Source of the DNA: Candidatus Falkowbacteria bacterium UBA917
GTDB lineage: Bacteria > Patescibacteriota > Patescibacteriia > Patescibacteriales > Patescibacteriaceae
Direction of reading: 5' to 3'
Assembly (NCBI GenBank): GCA_002293855.1
Contig: DBEB01000036.1
Coordinates: 1-44,253 of the forward strand
Length of the DNA: 44,253 bases
Shown here: positions 30,951-38,092 of the stretch, piece by piece
Position numbering within the stretch: the stretch's first letter is position 1
How the letters are laid out: each line of letters begins with the position of its first letter
The notes under the pieces: generated by a model
What the model saw: the letters and a program-made list of their open reading frames with translations, nothing else
Database searches by the model: none
What the model was told of the DNA's origin: nothing
Made by a program: the position numbers and the translations under genes

Positions 30951-30978
30951 TTGTTAGTTCAGATTTTTGTTGTATAAT
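30951..30978 (+). promoter_or_regulatory. promoter of the type IV pilus operon
   Basis: TTGTTA (30951-30956), 16 bases, TATAAT (30973-30978). A second candidate, TGGTATAAT with its hexamer at 30937-30942, lies just upstream. The leader before pilM is about 35 bases. Confidence 0.6.
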
Positions 30979-31019
30979 AATCTCATTATACTTTATTAGG
31001 AAAAAAACTGCAAAAAGAT

Positions 31020-32165
31020 ATGGGTCTCTTTGGTGAATCAAATAATAGTTTTTTGGGTATCGACATTGGCAGTTCTAGTATCAAAGTTGTTGAATTAAAA
31101 AAGAAAAAAGACAAAGTAGCTCTAGTGACCTATGGTTTTAGTGATCGACTGGCTGAAAACTATACCGACATCAATAAATTAGATATTAAGGCTATCACTA
31201 GCACTATCGAGAGCATTGTTCGCAAGGCTGGTTTTTCTTCTAGTCACAATGTTGTTTCTTCTCTACCTACCTACACCGTCTTTTCCTCGATCATCAATCT
31301 CAGTGGCAATCTTAATCCTAAGGATTTAGAATCAGCTATCCAGTGGGAAGCTAAAAAAGTTGTGCCTTTACCACTCAAAGACATTTATCTCGGTTGGCAA
31401 AAAATCAGCGGTGAAGGTTTGCAGAAAAAAACCTCTTTTTGGTCTGATAATTTGTCCAAAATGAAACTAACCAAAGAAACTGCTCCTACTACTCAAGTCT
31501 CTGCTGCGAACAAAGCCAAAAGCACTAATAAGATCCTCTTGATCGGTGCTCCCAAAAACTTAATCAAGAGTTATGCCTATACTTTTAAAACTCTCAAATT
31601 TAATTTAGTCAGCCTAGAAACTGAAGTCTTTGGTTTGATTCGCTCACTCGTCGGTAATGACAAAGCCACTTCCATGATTGTTCAAATCGGTGCTAATTCC
31701 ACCAATATCTTTATCGTGGACAAAGGTGTGCCAGTTCTCAGTCGCAGTATTGATGTCGGCGGTCTGTCCATTACCAAGGCTATTAGTCGCAACCTCAACA
31801 TCAGTCTAGAAAAAGCCGAGCAGTTCAAATATGACCTAGCTGCCAGCTCTCAGGGCCTTGCTATGCCCAAGATGCTGAGCGATATTGTTGCCCCAATCTT
31901 TAATGAAGTGAAATATGTCATGGAAGTTTTTGCTAGTAAAGAAGGCTATGTAGTCGAAAAAATTATTCTTACTGGTGGTAGTGCTATGCTTCACGGCTTG
32001 CCTGATTATCTTGCTAATATGCTGAATGTCAATGTCGTCATCGGTGATCCTTGGTTCCGTATTGCTTATCCAGTTGAGATTAAGCCAGTCTTGGAACAAA
32101 TCGGGCCTCGTCTAGCTGTCGCCATTGGCCTCGCTATGAGTGAGTTTGATAAAGAAAATACTTAG
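31020..32165 (+). CDS. pilM: type IV pilus assembly ATPase-like protein PilM
   Basis: This 381-residue actin-like protein links the cytoplasmic side of the pilus machine to PilN and PilO. The phosphate-1 motif is FLGIDIGSSSIKVVELK at the N terminus. Phosphate-2 is TSMIVQIGANSTNIFIV, and the adenosine motif is KIILTGGSAMLHGLPDYLA. The central segment AIQWEAKKVVPLPLKDIYLGW is a PilM signature. An insert of about 35 residues rich in Lys and Thr (near residues 135-170) interrupts the usual sequence. It is the first gene of a seven-gene pilus operon. The stop TAG is followed after one base by the next ATG. Confidence 0.94.
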   Translation: MGLFGESNNSFLGIDIGSSSIKVVELKKKKDKVALVTYGFSDRLAENYTDINKLDIKAITSTIESIVRKAGFSSSHNVVSSLPTYTVFSSIINLSGNLNPKDLESAIQWEAKKVVPLPLKDIYLGWQKISGEGLQKKTSFWSDNLSKMKLTKETAPTTQVSAANKAKSTNKILLIGAPKNLIKSYAYTFKTLKFNLVSLETEVFGLIRSLVGNDKATSMIVQIGANSTNIFIVDKGVPVLSRSIDVGGLSITKAISRNLNISLEKAEQFKYDLAASSQGLAMPKMLSDIVAPIFNEVKYVMEVFASKEGYVVEKIILTGGSAMLHGLPDYLANMLNVNVVIGDPWFRIAYPVEIKPVLEQIGPRLAVAIGLAMSEFDKENT

Positions 32166-32166
32166 T

Positions 32167-33507
32167 ATGATTGCTGATCAAGATTTAAACAAAGCGCCTG
32201 ATCAAGGCCAGTCAAAAACTACTCCACCAAAGAACAAGGTGTCTGTTTTTCGTCTTTTTTCTGATCTTGGCTCCTATCTGTTTAATCGTCACAGTGATGC
32301 CTCATCTCTAACTCGTGATATTTCTGAGCTAGAGGCAGAGCGAGCTGCCGCTCGCTCCAAGGCTAAGCAAGCTAAGTCAGCTAGTCCAATCACAAGCAGT
32401 CCCTCAGTGTCACTAAAAAATCAAAACCCAGCTCCAGAGCATGTCTCTCGTATCAAGCATCTCGAAGAACAAAACAAAGCTACTCAATTTTCTGCCGAGA
32501 GTACCAAGATTACTATCGCGCCAACCGCTCTTAAGACTGCGGCTGATGCGGATTTTTCTACTCATCACGAGTCTCTAAGTCCTACTCCTAGCAAGTCACC
32601 AGCTCCAGTACTAGTAGCTGAGTCAAAACCTATGCCTACTGCTAGCAGCTCGCCAGTCGCTTCTAGTCTCTCTGCTAGCACCAAGTCAAGCTCTGAACCT
32701 GTTATCAATGCTACTAAAATAACTAGCTCACCAGTCGCGCAAGCTCCTGAAAAACATCAGGATTTGCTCGACAAAAAAATCCGTTCAGCTCAAAACCTGT
32801 CCGAAGAAAGAGTTGAGCATACTAAGCAATTACTCAAGTCCAAAATCGAAAATCGGGCCTGGAATCCTTATGGCTCCGCTCAAGTCAACCTCATCAAAGA
32901 GCATCGTAGCATGTTCTTTAACTGGCAAAGTAAGATGTTATCCATGATTTTCTTTGTTCTGCTGACTTGTTTGATTTGTGTTCTGGCTTATGGCTATCTG
33001 CTCATCTTAGAAAAAGAAAAGCAAAATGCTAACATGGATATTTTTGCCAATCTCGACAGCATTAATCAGCAAATAGCCGTCATCCAAAGAGAATTAGATG
33101 ACAAAATCGTCCCTTTTAATGACAAATTAATGTATACTGGTTACATGCTCGACAACCATATTTATTGGACCAATTTCTTTCAATTCTTAGAGCAAGAAAC
33201 TCTATCCGATGTCTACTACAGTACCGGTATTGATACTAGTATCAACGGTAACGTCAAAGGCACTAACGGCATCTTTGAAATCTGGTCAGTTGCTAAAAAC
33301 TTTAACACTATCAGTAACCAAACTAAAGTTTTTGCCAAGTCTAAATCCGGTTATATCTTATCAGTTGATGCTACTGACACTGATACTTTATCCAAATCAA
33401 GTTCTACCCCTGGTCAAATTGGTATTTATCCAGCTGATGCTAGTCAAGCCGTTCGATTTAAACTAAAATTAACTATAGATCCTCGCATCTTCTTGAGAGA
33501 TAAATAA
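32167..33507 (+). CDS. PilN-like pilus assembly protein with long disordered N terminus
   Basis: From the ATG at 32167 it has 446 residues; a GTG at 32140 overlapping pilM would add nine. Residues 1-235 are low complexity, rich in Ser, Ala, Pro, Thr and Lys, and likely disordered in the cytoplasm. One membrane helix follows at about 262-285 (MIFFVLLTCLICVLAYGYLL), then a coiled coil (INQQIAVIQRELDD) and a beta-rich outer domain. This is the topology of PilN, though PilN normally has a tail of only about 20 residues before the helix. Position between pilM and the PilO-like gene supports the assignment. Confidence 0.7.
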   Translation: MIADQDLNKAPDQGQSKTTPPKNKVSVFRLFSDLGSYLFNRHSDASSLTRDISELEAERAAARSKAKQAKSASPITSSPSVSLKNQNPAPEHVSRIKHLEEQNKATQFSAESTKITIAPTALKTAADADFSTHHESLSPTPSKSPAPVLVAESKPMPTASSSPVASSLSASTKSSSEPVINATKITSSPVAQAPEKHQDLLDKKIRSAQNLSEERVEHTKQLLKSKIENRAWNPYGSAQVNLIKEHRSMFFNWQSKMLSMIFFVLLTCLICVLAYGYLLILEKEKQNANMDIFANLDSINQQIAVIQRELDDKIVPFNDKLMYTGYMLDNHIYWTNFFQFLEQETLSDVYYSTGIDTSINGNVKGTNGIFEIWSVAKNFNTISNQTKVFAKSKSGYILSVDATDTDTLSKSSSTPGQIGIYPADASQAVRFKLKLTIDPRIFLRDK

Positions 33508-33509
33508 TT

Positions 33510-34166
33510 ATGCCAGAGCAGCCAGTCATCACTACCAAAAAATCTCTACTCAATCGGGAGTTGACCGATCAAGTAGCGACTGTTATTTATAATTTTTTTG
33601 GTGTCTTAATTTTTATCACGGTTATTTTGATCGCTTCTTTATCATGGATCACTATTCTCAAGCCCAAGTTCAAGGCGATCAATAGTGGCGAAGAGTTTAT
33701 TCGCAAGACCGAAGAATACCAGTCACAGTCACGGTACTACGCAATGCTTAATTCTATTAAAGATAGCTACCAAAAGATTTCGGCTGAGGATAAAAAGAAA
33801 ATCGAATCCTTTGTTAATGTCAGTGACAATGTGCTGGATTTGTACAGTGAAATAGAATATTTGGCTCGTATCAATAATTGGTCGGCTGATAAGATTGATA
33901 ACAAACCAATGGATGATAATTTTGAAATTATCAATTTGTCAGCCAGTACTAAGCGTAATAGTTTACTAGAAAAGACCAAAGTTTGGCGAACGACTCTGAC
34001 TTTGGTCGGTGATAAATCCAAAGATCCAAAAGTTAACTACAGCAATCTCAAACGTCTGGTTTTAGCTATGGAGTCCAACTTGCGACTAATGGATATTCAG
34101 CGTATTGCCTTTGATCCGGTTGCTAACAGTGCTACCATCGAAGTCTTAACTTATACTCGTAAATAA
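33510..34166 (+). CDS. PilO-like pilus assembly protein
   Basis: This is a 218-residue single-pass protein. The N-terminal 25 residues are polar, a helix follows at about 27-49 (VIYNFFGVLIFITVILIASLSW), and then a coiled coil (FIRKTEEYQSQSRYYAMLNS) and an alpha/beta C-terminal domain. This matches the ferredoxin-like fold of PilO, the partner of PilN in the inner-membrane platform. Sequence identity to PilO is not obvious by eye, so the call depends on topology and on its place after the PilN-like gene. It starts three bases after the previous stop. Confidence 0.65.
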   Translation: MPEQPVITTKKSLLNRELTDQVATVIYNFFGVLIFITVILIASLSWITILKPKFKAINSGEEFIRKTEEYQSQSRYYAMLNSIKDSYQKISAEDKKKIESFVNVSDNVLDLYSEIEYLARINNWSADKIDNKPMDDNFEIINLSASTKRNSLLEKTKVWRTTLTLVGDKSKDPKVNYSNLKRLVLAMESNLRLMDIQRIAFDPVANSATIEVLTYTRK

Positions 34167-34167
34167 T

Positions 34168-34488
34168 ATGGCCTTAAACAGTGAACAGCAACTAAGATTT
34201 TCAGTTTATGGTTTTTTAGCCTTCATTATTTTTATTGCTGGCTACTTTTATTTCCAAATCCTCAATCAAACCAATATTCTCTCTACTGAAGTTAGCAAAG
34301 ACCGTTTGGACCATCGTCCTGACTACATAGAAGGCGATAGCTCAGTGCTCGAAACCAAAAAATTCAAAGATCTTAGAGCGGTGGTCGTGCCGGTGACCGC
34401 CAGTACCAGTCTGCCAGCTAGCCAGTTAACTGATTCCGAATTAGCCAAGTTGCCTAGAAATGCTAATCCCTTTAGTCCTAGTTTCTAA
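34168..34488 (+). CDS. small membrane protein of the pilus operon, function unknown
   Basis: This 106-residue protein has one hydrophobic helix at about 12-30 (VYGFLAFIIFIAGYFYF). A polar external tail follows and ends with NPFSPSF. The slot after PilO in other pilus operons belongs to the lipoprotein PilP, whose C-terminal part also contains an NPF-like segment. No lipobox or PilP domain is seen here, so it is at most a shortened functional analogue. It begins one base after the previous stop, and pilB starts three bases after its end. Confidence 0.75.
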   Translation: MALNSEQQLRFSVYGFLAFIIFIAGYFYFQILNQTNILSTEVSKDRLDHRPDYIEGDSSVLETKKFKDLRAVVVPVTASTSLPASQLTDSELAKLPRNANPFSPSF

Positions 34489-34491
34489 ATT

Positions 34492-36267
34492 ATGCCTAGT
34501 AACAGCTCTGAAGATCTATTTGTCTCTAAGCAAAAAGCCTTGCTTGATTTTTTGGTCACCAAGGGTCTGATTAAGGCTGAGTCGGTTAATAGTCTGCTAG
34601 AAACTGTTACCAAAGATAATAAGACTATTGATGAAGTTGTTATCTCAGCCAATTTACTCAAGTCCGAAGATCTAGTTAAGCTCAAGGCTGAGTTTTTGGG
34701 GCTAGCTTACGCTAACCTGACTTTTACTGATGTCCCCGAGGATGTTCTTAATTCTATTCCAGCTGAAATTGCTGAAAACTATCGTGTCGTTTGCTTCGCT
34801 AAAGAGGCGAGTAAGATTTCAGTTGGTCTTACTGATCCTGACAATTTCCGGGCCATGGAAGCTCTGTCATTTCTTGCCAAGAAAAATAATTGGCAAGTCG
34901 AGTACTCTCTGATTTCTGATGGTAGTTTTACCAACGCTTTCCGTCAGTACAAGCAGTTTGGCAAAGAAATTTCCAGTGCCTTAAAGATCAAAGAGCAAGA
35001 AGATATTAGTTCAGCCAAAGAAACTGTTGATTCTGACGAAGAGTCCTTTGAGATCATGATCAAAAATGCTCCAGTAGCCAAGATTGTTCATGAGATTATT
35101 AAGCATGCTGTCGAGGCAGGTGCTAGCGACATCCACGTCGAGCCATTAGAAAACGAAAGCCGCGTTCGCTATCGTATTGACGGTATCTTGCACAGCTCTT
35201 TGTCACTCCCCAAAAACATTCATGACAGTATCGTAGCTCGTATCAAGGTTTTGGCTCGTCTCAAGCTAGACGAAACCCGTATCCCACAAGGTGGTCGTAT
35301 CCGTTTAACTATCGAAGACAAAGATATTGATTTTCGTGTTTCTTGTCTGCCTTTGATGGGTCAAGAAAAAGTCGTTATGAGAGTCCTAGACACCACTAAG
35401 GGTGTTTTGACTTTAGAGCAACTAGGTTTCTTTGGTACTAACATGGACTTAGTTAAACGCAATATTGATAAAACCGTTGGTATTATCTTGGTTACTGGTC
35501 CGACTGGTTCTGGTAAGTCTACTACTCTCTACTCCATCATGCACATGCTTAACAACGAGGGTGTTAACATTGTTACTCTCGAGGATCCGGTCGAATACTT
35601 CATTCATGGCATCAATCAATCACAAATTCGTCCTGACATTGGCTTTACTTTTGCCGCTGGCTTGAGGTCACTCTTGCGTCAAGATCCAGACGTGATGATG
35701 GTCGGTGAAATTCGTGACAACGAAACAGCTGAGCTCGCTATCCATGCTGCGCTGACTGGTCACTTGGTTATGTCCACTCTGCACACCAACGATGCTATTG
35801 GTGCTATTCCACGTCTGATTGATATGAAAATTGAGCCCTTTTTGCTTAGCTCAGTCATGGACTTGATTATTGCTCAGCGCCTAGCTCGTCGCCTCTGCCA
35901 GTATTGCAAAAAAGAAAAAGTCGTTCCTGAGACTGTCGTTGCCGATGTTAAGGCTAAATTATCCAAAATTAAACCAGAGATCCTAGCTCGCTACTTACCA
36001 GACTATGGTCAAAAGCCCATGAGCTTCTATGAGCCAGTTGGCTGTGACCGTTGTAATAAGACTGGTTACAAGGGGCGAGTGGCTATTATCGAAGTACTTG
36101 ATGTCAATGACTTTATTCGTGAATCCATCCTCAAAGATAATGGTCATATCACTATTGAAATGGCTCGTGAAAACCAAGACTTCATTACCATTAACGAAGA
36201 TGGCTTGATCAAGGGTTTGCAGGGTCTAACCAGTCTCGAGGAAGTTATGAGAGTTATGAATGAATAA
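34492..36267 (+). CDS. pilB: type IV pilus extension ATPase PilB
   Basis: This 591-residue GspE/PilB ATPase powers pilus assembly. The N-terminal GspE-N domain (about 1-150) contains LKAEFLGLAYANLTFTDVPE. The PAS-like N2 region has SDIHVEPLENESRVRYRIDG. Walker A is GPTGSGKST at residues 336-344, and the Asp box is TLEDPVEYF. Walker B and the His box are LRQDPDVMMVGEIRDNETAE and GHLVMSTLHTNDA. The C-terminal zinc site has two Cys-x2-Cys pairs (CQYC and CDRC, followed by NKTGYKGRVAI). These features fit an extension rather than a retraction motor; PilT has no zinc site. No PilT is present in this window. Confidence 0.96.
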   Translation: MPSNSSEDLFVSKQKALLDFLVTKGLIKAESVNSLLETVTKDNKTIDEVVISANLLKSEDLVKLKAEFLGLAYANLTFTDVPEDVLNSIPAEIAENYRVVCFAKEASKISVGLTDPDNFRAMEALSFLAKKNNWQVEYSLISDGSFTNAFRQYKQFGKEISSALKIKEQEDISSAKETVDSDEESFEIMIKNAPVAKIVHEIIKHAVEAGASDIHVEPLENESRVRYRIDGILHSSLSLPKNIHDSIVARIKVLARLKLDETRIPQGGRIRLTIEDKDIDFRVSCLPLMGQEKVVMRVLDTTKGVLTLEQLGFFGTNMDLVKRNIDKTVGIILVTGPTGSGKSTTLYSIMHMLNNEGVNIVTLEDPVEYFIHGINQSQIRPDIGFTFAAGLRSLLRQDPDVMMVGEIRDNETAELAIHAALTGHLVMSTLHTNDAIGAIPRLIDMKIEPFLLSSVMDLIIAQRLARRLCQYCKKEKVVPETVVADVKAKLSKIKPEILARYLPDYGQKPMSFYEPVGCDRCNKTGYKGRVAIIEVLDVNDFIRESILKDNGHITIEMARENQDFITINEDGLIKGLQGLTSLEEVMRVMNE

Positions 36268-36269
36268 AT

Positions 36270-37481
36270 ATGACACTCTTTAAATACAAAGTCATCAATC
36301 GTAATTTTGATAAGGAATCTGGTACTATTGAGGCTAATAGCGAAAAGCAAGTCGAGAGCATTTTAACCAACAAGGGTTATCAAATCATTAGCATCAGTCA
36401 ATCGGCTAGTTCCGAAGGTTTAGCCAAAATCTTTCATGGTTTTAGTAGTCGGGTCAGTATTAAGCATCTGGTTGTTTTTATGCGCCAGTTCTCGGTTTTG
36501 ATCAGTGCCAGCGTCCCTCTGTCACAGGCTCTACACATCCTCTCTGAGCAAGTTGAGCAACCAGGACTACGTTCGGTCATTATGGAAATTTCCAACAATG
36601 TCGACGCTGGTGAACGACTCTCTGAGTCAATGGCTAAACATCGCAATGTCTTTAGTGAGTTTCATATCAGTGTAGTTCGTTCCGGTGAAACTTCTGGTAA
36701 ATTAGACGAATCCCTAATCTACCTAGCTGATGAAGAAGAAAAGAACTACGAAATGATGCGTAAGCTCAAGGGCGCTATGACCTATCCGGTGATCATCGTG
36801 ATCACTATGATCGGCGTCGGTATTGCTATGATGATTTTTGTTGTGCCAAAATTAGTTACTATTTTTAATGAAGTTGGTGGTGAATTGCCATTGATGACTA
36901 AATTACTTATTTCTATCTCTGACGCCGTAGTTAATTATTGGTGGGTGATGATTGTTGTGCTACTTGGCTTTGCTATTTTTATCAAATTTTTAACCAACAA
37001 ACCTTTTGGTAAAAGATATATCGACATGGCCTTTTTTCATGTGCCAATTTTTGGCAATATTATCAAAAAAATGGCTATTGTTCGCTTTTGTCGCACCATG
37101 AGCACTTTATTAATCGGTGGTATTACAATCACTAATAGTCTCAAGATTTCTAGAGGTATTGTGTCCAATGCTATTTTCCAAGATTTAGTGACTGATACTA
37201 TTGCTGAGGTTGAAGAAGGCAACTCAGTCTCCACTGCCTTTTTGCGCTCTAAGGAGATCCCAGTGATGGTACCAAAGATGATGATGATTGGTGAAAAGAC
37301 CGGTAAACTAGATTTTGTTTTAACTAAAATAGCTGATTTTTATGCCAAGGAGTTAGACGCCATCTTGGATAATTTGATGGTTATACTTGAGCCGGTCATC
37401 ATGGTCTTTATGGGTATCGCTGTACTCTTTATGGCCATGGCTATCATTATGCCAATGTATAATCTAACTAGCCAATTTTAA
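36270..37481 (+). CDS. pilC: type IV pilus inner-membrane platform protein PilC
   Basis: This 403-residue protein has two GspF/PilC repeats. Each starts with an arm like FMRQFSVLISASVPLSQALH (first) and FCRTMSTLLIGGITITNSLK (second). Three membrane helices lie at about 168-192, 215-237 and 370-396 (IMVFMGIAVLFMAMAIIMPM is the last). The protein is the platform on which PilB turns and pilins are added. The N-terminal FKYKVINRNFDKESGTIEA is the usual GspF start. It begins three bases after pilB and is followed by the pilin gene. Confidence 0.95.
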   Translation: MTLFKYKVINRNFDKESGTIEANSEKQVESILTNKGYQIISISQSASSEGLAKIFHGFSSRVSIKHLVVFMRQFSVLISASVPLSQALHILSEQVEQPGLRSVIMEISNNVDAGERLSESMAKHRNVFSEFHISVVRSGETSGKLDESLIYLADEEEKNYEMMRKLKGAMTYPVIIVITMIGVGIAMMIFVVPKLVTIFNEVGGELPLMTKLLISISDAVVNYWWVMIVVLLGFAIFIKFLTNKPFGKRYIDMAFFHVPIFGNIIKKMAIVRFCRTMSTLLIGGITITNSLKISRGIVSNAIFQDLVTDTIAEVEEGNSVSTAFLRSKEIPVMVPKMMMIGEKTGKLDFVLTKIADFYAKELDAILDNLMVILEPVIMVFMGIAVLFMAMAIIMPMYNLTSQF

Positions 37482-37534
37482 TTTGTTAGTTTGATCAAAA
37501 AATGTTACAATTAGCGCGTTTATAAATTAAAATT

Positions 37535-38026
37535 ATGTCCAACAAATTTTTTTCACTCCCAAGCTCTAGCTTATTAAACACTAGTCTAAACTCTAAAAAA
37601 GCTTTCACACTTATCGAACTCTTAGTCGTTATCGTCATCATTGGTATCTTGGCTACCCTCGCGACTGTCGCTTTGAGCTCTGCTCGAGTCAAGGCTCGTG
37701 ATGCTCGCCGTGTTTCCGATGTTCGTCAGATTCAAACCGCTTTGGAATTATTCTTTAATGACCAAGGCTCTTATCCAAGCACAGCAGCAGTTATGCCAAG
37801 CAATGCTATTACCACCTCTGGCGGTACTTACATGGCTAAGATTCCAGGTAACCCAACGCCTTTCGCCGAATCTGGCTGTCCAGCTGCCCAAAACGTTTCT
37901 CAATACATCTACGCTCAGGTCAATAGCGGTCTGTCATATTCTTTGACTTACTGCTTAGGCGGCTCGACCGGTTCTATCCCAGCTGGTGTTAACACTGCTA
38001 CTCCTTCTGGTATTACCGCTAACTAG
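37535..38026 (+). CDS. type IV pilin or major pseudopilin
   Basis: This 163-residue prepilin has a 24-residue charged leader ending in SKKA, then FTLIELLVVIVIIGILATLAT, the conserved helix with Glu at +5. The residue before the cleavage site is Ala, not the usual Gly; processing by the prepilin peptidase is expected but not certain. The mature protein continues with SARVKARDARRVSDVRQIQT, a common globular start. Four positions of cysteine are few: two late cysteines (SGCPAA and LTYCLGG) could form a disulfide. A strong terminator follows, so it ends the pilus operon. No prepilin peptidase (PilD) is in the window. The stop is TAG. Confidence 0.93.
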   Translation: MSNKFFSLPSSSLLNTSLNSKKAFTLIELLVVIVIIGILATLATVALSSARVKARDARRVSDVRQIQTALELFFNDQGSYPSTAAVMPSNAITTSGGTYMAKIPGNPTPFAESGCPAAQNVSQYIYAQVNSGLSYSLTYCLGGSTGSIPAGVNTATPSGITAN

Positions 38027-38041
38027 TTAGTTAGATGCTCT

Positions 38042-38070
38042 AAAAAAACTCAGCTTGGCTGAGTTTTTTT
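38042..38070 (+). terminator. terminator of the pilus operon
   Basis: AAAAAAACTCAGC (38042-38054) pairs perfectly with GCTGAGTTTTTTT (38058-38070) around a 3-base loop, ending in a T run. Confidence 0.9.
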
Positions 38071-38076
38071 ATTTAG

Positions 38077-38085
38077 TGCTATAAT
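38077..38085 (+). promoter_or_regulatory. extended -10 promoter of the glycan gene cluster, near-leaderless
   Basis: TGCTATAAT (38077-38085) is an ideal extended -10. TTGGCT at 38055-38060 is 19 bases upstream and overlaps the preceding terminator. The start at about 38092 is one base before the ATG at 38093, so the message would be leaderless. Confidence 0.6.
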
Positions 38086-38092
38086 TAAAGTT

